Source: CAXMST01 sp963793415 (lineage in GTDB: Bacteria; Actinomycetota; Thermoleophilia; Solirubrobacterales; 70-9). From it: 64,000 bases of DNA. Of this stretch, positions 31,635-38,724 are shown piece by piece. The DNA lies in contig CAWCAC010000002.1 of NCBI GenBank assembly GCA_963793415.1, forward strand, positions 1,240,001-1,304,000. Direction: 5' to 3'. Numbering within the stretch: the first letter of the stretch is position 1; every line of letters starts with the position of its first letter. The position numbers and the translations under genes are program-made. The notes below the pieces were generated by a model. The model did not search any database. It worked only from the letters and a program-made list of their open reading frames with translations, and was not told the DNA's origin.

Positions 31635-33656
31635 CTAGCGCACGCGGACTGCGATGCGGTCGGCGTTGTCGCCGTGACCGATCACCATCACGTAGCTGCC
31701 CCGCTCGAGGTCGCGGGTGACGGTCAGCTTTCGGGCGGTGCCCGAGGCGTAGGTCCTGCCGTCGCGGACGAGCCGGGCGTCGCGGTTGCGGCCCTTCTCA
31801 AACTTGACGATGCACTTGATCTTCTTTTTGCCCCTGACCTTGCAGACGACGACTGCGTCCTTGCCGTCCTTGCCGTCCTTGCCGTCTTCACCGTCCTGGC
31901 CACCTGGACCCTTGGGTCCCTGTGGGCCGTTCGGGCCTCCGGGGCCTTCGGGGCCGTCGGGACCCGTCGGGCCGGTCGGACCCGTCGGGCCGGTCGGACC
32001 CGTGGGGCCGGTGGGGCCGGTCGGGCCGGTCGGGCCGGTCGGACCCTGAGGACCGGCCGGGCCCTCGGGGCCTGCGGGACCGTAGACCAGGCCCCAATCA
32101 GTGACCTCTAGCGACAGCAGCTGGCCCATCTGGACGAGCTCAGTCGCGTTCGGCCCCGTCGCGGCCTTGTGGACCTGGGCGTCGAACAGGAACGAGCCGT
32201 CGCCGATCGTCTCGCTGCCGTCGATGATGCCGCTCGACTCCTCGTCGGTCGTCAGAACCGCGTCGCTGCCGCCCGGGGTCGCCGGAGTGAACAGGGCGGG
32301 GTCGAACTGAGCGAGCACGGCGCGACGACCGGTCTCGATGTCGTAGGCGACGATCCGCGCCAGGTGCGGGTTGCCACCCGGGTCCTCCTGGATCAGGAGG
32401 TTGCCGTGCCGGTCGATGTCCATGTTGTCCGGCTTGTTCAGGTACGGCGCCTCGCTGCCGTCGAGCAGCAGCTCGAGCGTGCCGCCTCGCAGCGGGTGCT
32501 CGATGTCGTCGTAGCTGAGCCGCCAGAGGCCGCCGCCGTCGCGCGGAGCCGGGTTGTCGGGAGCCGCCGTCGTGTTGCCGCCCGCCGTGGTGACGAAGTA
32601 GAAGTCGTTGCGGTTGTTCGGATCCCACGCTCCATCCTCGATCCGATTCAGGGTCAGGCCCTCGGCTGCCGCCTCGGTGTTCTGATCTGCGCCCGACTGG
32701 TTCCAGCCGACCTCGGAGAGGTCGACCGCGACCGGGACGCCCTTGCCGTAGGTGCCGCGGAACTGGGTGTCGGTGCTGATCGACTCGTCGACCGTGTCGA
32801 CGACGTAGCTGAGCCCGTTCTGCAGGCCGGCTTTGTCGAAGGCGTCACCGGCGTTGGTCTTCGTGCCGATGTACGACCAGATCTGGCCGGTCCCTGCGTC
32901 CTCCTGGCCCTGCACGAGGGTCGTGTCGCTCTCGCTGTGAGCTGCGAGCGCGTTCTCCCGTGAGAACAGGCCCAGCCGCGGCAGCTGCTTGGCCGTGCCG
33001 TCTTCGAGGATGCCGAAGCTCCTGGCCTCGTTCCCGTTCTCCTCGGTGCCGAAGTAGATCCGACCCGTGTAGCCGTTACCGCTGTCGGCGTTGAAGAGCT
33101 GGTTGCGACCGGTCAGCGAGGACGAGCAGAACCGCCCAAATGCCGCGGCCTGAGCCGCGATCGCGCTGCCTCCGCCGTTGACCGTGCCGGCCGACGACGG
33201 CGTGGTGCCGAAGGAGCCGCTCGGATAGTCGAAGTAGCTCACGCCCGGATCGATCAGGTCCTCGCCCGTGTTCACCGCGTACGTGTTCCGGTTGATCGAC
33301 CAGTCCGAGACGAACGTGCCCGTCTGGTTGTGCTTGCGCGCGATGCCCTCGCCGCCGCCGAGCTCGTGGTTCATGAACAGCCGGAAGTTCTGGCCGCTGC
33401 CCTGGAAGGCGCCGAGCCCGTCCGGCATCCCCGCCATCCGGTAGCCGGGGCTGCCGGCCGGCGTGTCGCCTACGGTCAGGATCGAGGTCGTCTGGACGCC
33501 GTCGGCGACAGGCAGCACGTACGGGGCCGTGCTCGTCGAAGGGCCGGTGACGCCGGTGCCGGGTGCGGCCGAGGCCGAGCCGAGGCCGAGTGTCGCGAAT
33601 GCGATCGACGTCAGCGTACCCAGCGCTGCTGTTGCCCTGAATCGATGTCGTCGCAA
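31635..33656 (-). CDS. Secreted PhoX/DUF839-like protein with collagen-like tail
   Basis: About 673 residues. TTG 33656 is chosen because an AGGGAGACACC site precedes it and LRRHRFRATAALGTLTSIAF is a proper signal peptide. Residues about 45-480 resemble the PhoX/DUF839 family: FRLFMNHELGGGEGIARKHN, YFGTEENGNEA, EDGAWDPNNRNDFYFVTTAG, KPDNMDIDRHGNLLIQED. PhoX enzymes are Ca/Fe-dependent exported phosphatases. A collagen-like stretch of about 25 G-x-y triplets, mostly G-P-T, follows near residues 510-590, grading into G-E-D-G-K-D. A beta domain with two Cys (VVVCKVRGKKKIKCIVKF) ends the protein. The stalk suggests surface display. Confidence 0.8.
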   Translation of the reverse strand: MRRHRFRATAALGTLTSIAFATLGLGSASAAPGTGVTGPSTSTAPYVLPVADGVQTTSILTVGDTPAGSPGYRMAGMPDGLGAFQGSGQNFRLFMNHELGGGEGIARKHNQTGTFVSDWSINRNTYAVNTGEDLIDPGVSYFDYPSGSFGTTPSSAGTVNGGGSAIAAQAAAFGRFCSSSLTGRNQLFNADSGNGYTGRIYFGTEENGNEARSFGILEDGTAKQLPRLGLFSRENALAAHSESDTTLVQGQEDAGTGQIWSYIGTKTNAGDAFDKAGLQNGLSYVVDTVDESISTDTQFRGTYGKGVPVAVDLSEVGWNQSGADQNTEAAAEGLTLNRIEDGAWDPNNRNDFYFVTTAGGNTTAAPDNPAPRDGGGLWRLSYDDIEHPLRGGTLELLLDGSEAPYLNKPDNMDIDRHGNLLIQEDPGGNPHLARIVAYDIETGRRAVLAQFDPALFTPATPGGSDAVLTTDEESSGIIDGSETIGDGSFLFDAQVHKAATGPNATELVQMGQLLSLEVTDWGLVYGPAGPEGPAGPQGPTGPTGPTGPTGPTGPTGPTGPTGPTGPDGPEGPGGPNGPQGPKGPGGQDGEDGKDGKDGKDAVVVCKVRGKKKIKCIVKFEKGRNRDARLVRDGRTYASGTARKLTVTRDLERGSYVMVIGHGDNADRIAVRVR

Positions 33657-33789
33657 GGTGTCTCCCTTGTTCGTTTGAGGTGAGAGACCCTTGTATTGCG
33701 GGCACGGGCCGCTCTTGTTAGTCCGGCGTGCCGAACCGGTGACGGTGGGGTGAAGGAGTGGGGAGGGCGGCCGTCGCGGAGCTCCCGGC

Positions 33790-34911
33790 CTAGTACTTGA
33801 CCTTGCCCTTGACGCTGATGCGGCCGTTCTGGCCGTCGGGGAAGGTGTTGTCGTCGGTCGTCGGCAGGTTCTTGCCCTTGATGCCGCGGTACTTGCCCGT
33901 GCCACCGGTCAGTGAGCTGGTCCCGGTGAAGTGGATCTCGCCGTCGGCGATCGTGTAGGTCAGCGCCGCCGTCCCGTAGATCTCGCCGGCGTCCGCGTCG
34001 ATCGTGAAGGTCGCGTCCGCGGTTGAATCGGACGGCTCGAGCGTGACGATGATCTCGATCGTCCCTTCGCCGAACGGCTTGCCGGTGATCGTGCCCCTGT
34101 CGATCAGCGAGCCGCCGGGCCCGAAGCCCTCGAGCTTGGTGATCCCGGTCAGATTGAGCTTGTGGGCCTTCCGCTTGTCGCCCTTTTTGGCCGGCAAGCG
34201 CTGGTAGGTGTTGCGGAGGTCGTCCTGGAGGATCGTCGCCTCGCCCTTGGCCTCGAGGACCAGCGGCTTCTTCAGCTTGCGGACCCGGTACTCCCAGCCC
34301 TGCGGGAGCGTGAGCTTCTTGCCGAGCTTGTCGAGGTCGTCGATCGACTGCGACGGATCGATCTCCTGCGAGTAGCTCTGCATCAGGTAGTTGGCGCCGT
34401 TCGGCGCGAGCAGCTCGAAGACCTTGCGGCCCTTCTTCCACTTCCAGTCGTTGGTCCGGCCGATCGTCCGTTCCGTGTACGGGGAGCGGTTGAGGTCGGC
34501 GGGGCTGGAGACGGGGATCGTGGCGACCTTGCGCATCTCGATTCCGCCGAGCGTGTCGACCCGGCCGGTCCGGGCACTGGCGGCGTCCATCAGGAAGTGG
34601 CGCGGGCCGTTCTTGATGATCAGCGTCGAACCCCGCTCCTCGGCGAGGTCTGAGGTGTCGATCGCCTCCCACTTGCGCTTGGGGCAGTCGTTGAGGCCGA
34701 TCGTGTTCCAGACCACGACCTTGGCGTCGGGGAGCGCGCCGGTCATCTCGAACAGCTCGCAGTAACGGGCGTCGGCGATGCCGTTGATGCCACGGACCGA
34801 GGCCGAAGCGGAGGCGGCGCTGAACAGCGACACGAGCGCGACGAGGGCAGCGGCTGCGATCAACCCGAGCGGCTTGCGGGCCCTCGTGCGATCGCGGTGG
34901 TCTTCGGACAT
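33790..34911 (-). CDS. Exported protein with possible dirigent/allene-oxide-cyclase-like barrel
   Basis: The product is 373 residues. ATG 34911 follows GGGAGCACC. A basic segment (RDRTRARKP) and hydrophobic stretch (LGLIAAAALVALVSLFSAA) form the signal peptide. The N-terminal domain (about 40-230) has Cys in YCELFEM and NDCPKRKW and DIDPSQSIDDLDKLGKK-like helices; no family recognised. The C-terminal part has FTIDADAGEIYGTAALTYTI and FTGTSSLTGGTGKYRGIKGK, the G-G-T-G-K-Y-x-G pattern of dirigent or allene-oxide-cyclase-like beta barrels. Role unknown. It precedes the PhoX-like gene by 133 bp in the same orientation. Confidence 0.7.
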   Translation of the reverse strand: MSEDHRDRTRARKPLGLIAAAALVALVSLFSAASASASVRGINGIADARYCELFEMTGALPDAKVVVWNTIGLNDCPKRKWEAIDTSDLAEERGSTLIIKNGPRHFLMDAASARTGRVDTLGGIEMRKVATIPVSSPADLNRSPYTERTIGRTNDWKWKKGRKVFELLAPNGANYLMQSYSQEIDPSQSIDDLDKLGKKLTLPQGWEYRVRKLKKPLVLEAKGEATILQDDLRNTYQRLPAKKGDKRKAHKLNLTGITKLEGFGPGGSLIDRGTITGKPFGEGTIEIIVTLEPSDSTADATFTIDADAGEIYGTAALTYTIADGEIHFTGTSSLTGGTGKYRGIKGKNLPTTDDNTFPDGQNGRISVKGKVKY

Positions 34912-35135
34912 GGTGCTCCCTTCGAACCGGGCCCCCAACAGCAGCTGGCGCGCCCGCCCGGGGGAATCGCGCCGGCTGAGGCTACCAACCCCCCTGACCG
35001 GCTCCGGGTTGCGGTTGCGCCGGTTCCCGCTCGGTGGACCCGGATTCTTTTCCAAGTCCTTACCCGCGCTTGGCCGGCAGCTTCCTAACCGCCGAGCAGA
35101 CTCGGTCCCGTACCCGAGACGAGAAGGAGACGACC

Positions 35136-36353
35136 TTGAAAGACGACGCACGTGGAGTCCTGATCGCCGGCGGCGGGCTCGCGGCGCAGCGTTGCGCCGA
35201 GGCGCTCCGCTCGCGGGAATACGAGGGGCGGATCCGGATCGTCTGCGCCGAGGACGAGGTGCCCTACGACCGGCCGCCGCTCTCGAAGGAGGCGCTCGCC
35301 GGTGACCTCGGCAGCGAGCGGGTTCGCTTTCGCGACTCCGGCTGGTACGCCGACAACGAGGTCGAGTTGATCCTCGGCCGCCGTGCCGTCTCGCTCGAGC
35401 CTGCCGCCCGGGCGCTCGAGCTCGACGACGGCGCCACGCTCTCCTACGACGAGCTCCTGATCGCGACCGGCGCCGCGCCCCGGGCGCTGCCTCTGCTCGA
35501 CGGATTCGAGAACGCCCACCCGCTGCGGACGATCGCCGACGCCCGGCGCCTACAGCCGGCGATCCGGCCCGGGGCCGGGATCGTGATCGTCGGCGCCGGC
35601 TTCATCGGCCTCGAGGTGGCAGCGACCGCGCGGGCGGCCGGCGCCGACGTGACGATCGTCGAGGCGCTCGAGCTTCCCCTCGCCAACGTGCTCGGTGCCG
35701 ATGTCGGCCGCAGGCTGGTCGACATGCATCGCGAGCAGGGCGCTCGTGTACTGCTAGCGAGCGGGCTCGCCGGCGCGGCCGGCAACGGCCGCGTCGAGCA
35801 GCTCGAGCTGCTCGACGGAGAGCGCATCGGCTGCGATGCCGTTGTGGTCGGTATCGGCGTTGCGCCGGCGGCCGCATGGCTCGCGGGTACCGGCCTCGAG
35901 ACGGACGGGGTCCGTACCGACGGGGCGGGGCGGACGGTCCTTCCCCACGTCTACGCCGCCGGCGACGTCTCACGCCCCTTCGACGCCCGCCTCGGCCTCC
36001 ATGTCAGGACCGAGCACTGGGAAGCGGCGAGCCGACAGGGTGTCGCGGCGGCGGCGGCGATGCTCGGCGACGAGCCGCGGCCGGCGCCCGCGCCGAGCTT
36101 CTGGAGCGATCAGTACGGGCTCCGGATCCAGTACGCGGGGCATGCGCACGTAGCCGACGAGGTCCGGCTCACGGGCGCGCCCGGCGACGCCGACTTCGCC
36201 GCGCTCTACCACCGGGAGGGACGCCCGGTCGCCGGCTTGGCGGTCGGCCGCCCGCGCGAGTTCGCGGCGATGCGGCGCCTGATCGAGAACCCACCCGACG
36301 ACCTTCAGCCCACCGAAGAAAGCGAAGCACCAACCAAGGAGTTGATCTCATGA
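35136..36353 (+). CDS. NAD(P)H-dependent ferredoxin/rubredoxin reductase
   Basis: 405 residues. TTG 35136 has GAGAAGGAGACGACC upstream; earlier starts extend into non-coding DNA. FAD motif VLIAGGGLAAQRCAEALRS (about 7-25), NAD motif IVIVGAGFIGLEVAATARAAG (about 149-169), second FAD motif VYAAGDVSRPFD (about 272-283). The C-terminal interface domain contains HWEAASRQG and FWSDQYGLRIQYAGHA, diagnostic of the BenD/ThcD/putidaredoxin-reductase family. It would pass electrons from NAD(P)H to the small ferredoxin encoded next, whose start overlaps this stop (ATGA). The terminal partner, often a P450 or Rieske oxygenase, is not in view. Confidence 0.9.
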   Translation: MKDDARGVLIAGGGLAAQRCAEALRSREYEGRIRIVCAEDEVPYDRPPLSKEALAGDLGSERVRFRDSGWYADNEVELILGRRAVSLEPAARALELDDGATLSYDELLIATGAAPRALPLLDGFENAHPLRTIADARRLQPAIRPGAGIVIVGAGFIGLEVAATARAAGADVTIVEALELPLANVLGADVGRRLVDMHREQGARVLLASGLAGAAGNGRVEQLELLDGERIGCDAVVVGIGVAPAAAWLAGTGLETDGVRTDGAGRTVLPHVYAAGDVSRPFDARLGLHVRTEHWEAASRQGVAAAAAMLGDEPRPAPAPSFWSDQYGLRIQYAGHAHVADEVRLTGAPGDADFAALYHREGRPVAGLAVGRPREFAAMRRLIENPPDDLQPTEESEAPTKELIS

Positions 36354-36559
36354 CCCTGTTTGCCACCATCGACGAAGGTGCGTGCAGCGCCCACGGCGAC
36401 TGCGTCGACGTCGCGCCTCATATCTTCGCCCTCGACGGCGAGATCGCGACCGTCGTCGGTGCCGGCGCCGACGAGGAGGTGCTCGCCGCCGCCGAGGCCT
36501 GCCCGGCGCTCGCGATCACCGTCACCGACGCGAGCACGGGCGAGGTCGAGTACCCCTGA
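36350..36559 (+). CDS. Small [3Fe-4S]-type ferredoxin
   Basis: About 69 residues. ATG 36350 overlaps the reductase stop. DEGACSAHGDCVDVAPHIFAL has Cys-x5-Cys, and AAEACPALAI provides the third Cys-Pro. Three Cys with a non-Cys residue (His in SAHGD) at the fourth position is the pattern of actinobacterial P450-partner ferredoxins of the [3Fe-4S] class. Acidic, cytosolic, and translationally coupled to its reductase. It carries electrons to an oxygenase or P450 not encoded nearby. Confidence 0.9.
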   Translation: MTLFATIDEGACSAHGDCVDVAPHIFALDGEIATVVGAGADEEVLAAAEACPALAITVTDASTGEVEYP

Positions 36560-36594
36560 TTCGACAGCGGCGCTGGCCGCTTGGGCGCGTCGGC

Positions 36595-37194
36595 TCAGCC
36601 CAGCAGGACCCGGGCCATCGCGCGGCGGCCGCGGTCGGCGGCCTCGGGATCGTCGCGCAGCTGGCGTGCTTGGTTGACGCCCTGGGCGACGGCCGCGATC
36701 TCGAAGGCGAGCTGCCCGGGGTCGGTGTCGGCGGGGAGCTCGCGGCGCTCGACCGCGGTCTCGGCCTCGCGTCGCAGGACCCTGTCCCAGAGGTCGAGTG
36801 CGCGCTTGACCGAGTCCCGCACCGGGCCCGGCCGGCCGTCGAACTCAGTCGCGGCCTGGGTCAGGAAGCAGCCTCCGGGGAAGACGTCGCGCTCAAGGTA
36901 GGAAACCCATGCCTCGCACAGAGCGCTGAGGCGGGCCAGGCCCGGCGTCTCCCCCTCGGCCGGCTCCCAGACCTCGCGCCGGAAGATCTCGTTGGCGCCG
37001 TCGATCGCCGCCAGCTGTAGTTGCTCCTTGTTCCCGAACGGCCCGACGACCCCGGCCTTGCTCATCTCGAGGCTTGCGGCCAGTTGGCCGATCGAGAGGG
37101 TCTCGAGGCCGCCGGTGGAGGCGAGATCGATGGCCCCGGCGACGACGGCCGACCGGGTCCTCTCCGCATCCTTCGCTGACGAGCGCGGGCTCAT
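36595..37194 (-). CDS. TetR-family transcriptional regulator
   Basis: 199 residues from ATG 37194. The helix-turn-helix spans about 13-57: SAVVAGAIDLASTGGLETLS, IGQLAASLEMSKAGVVGPFGNKEQL. The C-terminal domain includes YLERDVFPGGCFLTQAATEF, matching the TetR C-terminal domain with the F-P-G-G-C-F-L motif common in YfiR/AcnR-like regulators. It is divergent from the MBL gene at 37254, and the palindromes at 37206-37241 are its probable operators. Confidence 0.9.
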   Translation of the reverse strand: MSPRSSAKDAERTRSAVVAGAIDLASTGGLETLSIGQLAASLEMSKAGVVGPFGNKEQLQLAAIDGANEIFRREVWEPAEGETPGLARLSALCEAWVSYLERDVFPGGCFLTQAATEFDGRPGPVRDSVKRALDLWDRVLRREAETAVERRELPADTDPGQLAFEIAAVAQGVNQARQLRDDPEAADRGRRAMARVLLG

Positions 37195-37205
37195 GTCCAG
37201 GAGGA

Positions 37206-37241
37206 TAACGAACGACCGATCGTTAGCGAACGATCGTTTGC
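37206..37241. promoter_or_regulatory. Overlapping TetR operators and -10 of the MBL gene
   Basis: TAACG (37206-37210) pairs with CGTTA (37221-37225), and GCGAACGA pairs with TCGTTTGC (37226-37241, one mismatch) around the perfect core AACGATCGTT. TATAAA at 37242-37247 lies 7 bp before ATG 37254, so transcription of the MBL gene probably starts at or next to its ATG. Bound repressor would cover this promoter. Confidence 0.7.
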
Positions 37242-37253
37242 TATAAACCTCGT

Positions 37254-38063
37254 ATGAGCAGCAACGCAGAGGATCGAACAGTTCACATCCGCCGCCTTGG
37301 CTGGGCCGGGGCCGAGATCGAGTTCCAGGGGGCGAAGCTCGGTGTCGACGTTCTCGAGGACCTCTCGCCGATGGCGCCGTTCATCGGCGAGCCCCGCACC
37401 GAGCTGCCGGCCGCTGAGGGCCCGCTCGCGGCGGCGCTGGTCACGCACCTGCACGGAGATCACGCCGATGGCCCGGCGATCGCGCGCACGCTCGAGCCGG
37501 ATGGCAGGGTCCTGAGGCCGCGCCGCGCGGAGGGGGAGGGGCTGGAGACGATCGCGACCCTGGCGGCCGAGCAGGCGCTCGAGCAGCTCAACGTCGTGCC
37601 CGAGGAGATCGAGCCGTGGCAGTCGGTCGAGATCGGCCCGTTCACGGTCACCGCGGTGCCCGCGGTCGACGGCTTTGGCGATCCGCAGGTCTCGTGGCTG
37701 ATCGACGCGGGCGGCCGCAAGGTCTTCCACGGGGGCGACACGATCTTCCACGGTTCCTGGTGGCTGATCGCGATGCGCCACGGTCCGATCGACGTCGCGC
37801 TGCTGCCCTGCAACGGGCCCGTCTGCGACTTTCCCCACCGGCAGCCGCCGAGCCCGTTCGCGGCGGCGATGGACCCCGGCCAGGCCGTGGCCGCGGCGAA
37901 GCTGCTCGGGGCCCGGGTGGCCGTGCCGATCCACTACGAGACGATCCACTCGCCGCCGGCCTACGCCCAGGTCGACGATCCGGCCGCGGCGTTCAGCGCG
38001 GCGGCGGAGGAGACCGGAGTCGAGGTCCGCGTCCTCGACCCGGGCGCGACGCTCGAGCTCTGA
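37254..38063 (+). CDS. Metallo-beta-lactamase-fold hydrolase (UlaG/YtnP-like)
   Basis: 269 residues from ATG 37254. HIRRLGWAGAEIEFQGAKLGV is the typical first strands of UlaG-like proteins, VTHLHGDHADG is the zinc motif (HxHxDH), KVFHGGDTIFHG supplies the metal Asp, and VPIHYETIHSP the last His. The family includes L-ascorbate-6-phosphate lactonase, N-acyl-phosphatidylethanolamine phospholipase D-like enzymes and unknown hydrolases. It probably belongs to the TetR regulon, judged from the operators in its promoter. The mRNA is likely leaderless. Confidence 0.85.
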   Translation: MSSNAEDRTVHIRRLGWAGAEIEFQGAKLGVDVLEDLSPMAPFIGEPRTELPAAEGPLAAALVTHLHGDHADGPAIARTLEPDGRVLRPRRAEGEGLETIATLAAEQALEQLNVVPEEIEPWQSVEIGPFTVTAVPAVDGFGDPQVSWLIDAGGRKVFHGGDTIFHGSWWLIAMRHGPIDVALLPCNGPVCDFPHRQPPSPFAAAMDPGQAVAAAKLLGARVAVPIHYETIHSPPAYAQVDDPAAAFSAAAEETGVEVRVLDPGATLEL

Positions 38064-38147
38064 TGATGGGCCCACGGCGGAATCCGCGGCGCGCTGCCTC
38101 GATCAGCAACAGGGTCGTCCGGCGTCGCCGCTGAGGAGTTGATCACG

Positions 38148-38642
38148 ATGCCCGTTCGAACCGAATCCCTGAGCAGCGATCTGCAGGCCCGGACCGGGGT
38201 CGAGATGCGACACCTCTGCGACATGTCGATCGGTCTCGATCTGCGGTCCGTGCAGAGCCCCGGGGGCAACCGCATGATCTTCACCGTCACCGGAGGGACG
38301 GTCACCGGAGAGCGTCTGGCGGGGCGTCTGCTGCCCGGGGGAGGCGACTGGGTGCTGCTCGGATCCGACCGCATCGCCAGGCTCGACGTCCGCGCGACGG
38401 TCGAGACGGACGACGGCGAGCTGATCCATCTGACCAACACGGGACGGACCGTCCTCTCCGACGGTGCGATGAGCCTGATCGGCTCCGGCGAGCGTGCCGA
38501 GGCAGGCAGGATCTACTCGCGCTCGAGCCCCCTGTTCGAGACGGGGTCGGAGCGGTACGCGTGGCTGAACGGGATCGTCACGGTCGCGGTAAACGAGATC
38601 GCGCTCGACCGCGTCGGCTATCGGATCTTCGAGGTGCTCTGA
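38148..38642 (+). CDS. DUF3237-family protein
   Basis: 164 residues from ATG 38148, with CTGAGGAG ribosome site. DLRSVQSPGGNRMIFTVTGG, TGERLAGRLLPGGGDWVLLG, IARLDVRATVETDDGELIHL-like strands and RYAWLNGIVTVAV follow the DUF3237 order (G-G-x-x-x-G, G-G-D-W, D-V-R, W-L-N). The family is a small beta barrel of unknown function, often near catabolic genes. Possibly co-transcribed with the MBL gene 84 bp upstream. Confidence 0.85.
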   Translation: MPVRTESLSSDLQARTGVEMRHLCDMSIGLDLRSVQSPGGNRMIFTVTGGTVTGERLAGRLLPGGGDWVLLGSDRIARLDVRATVETDDGELIHLTNTGRTVLSDGAMSLIGSGERAEAGRIYSRSSPLFETGSERYAWLNGIVTVAVNEIALDRVGYRIFEVL

Positions 38643-38724
38643 GCATCCACGCTCCCGGGCCCTGCGAGCGGGGCGCCGCGGCTTCCGGGCCGCGGGCGGC
38701 CGCCGGCCCTTCCGATCTGACAGA

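Noticed and set aside
31900..32090. Tandem DNA repeat resembling a minisatellite or CRISPR-like array
   Set aside because: The 9-bp periodicity encodes G-P-T triplets of the collagen-like segment in the PhoX-like protein; there are no unique spacers.
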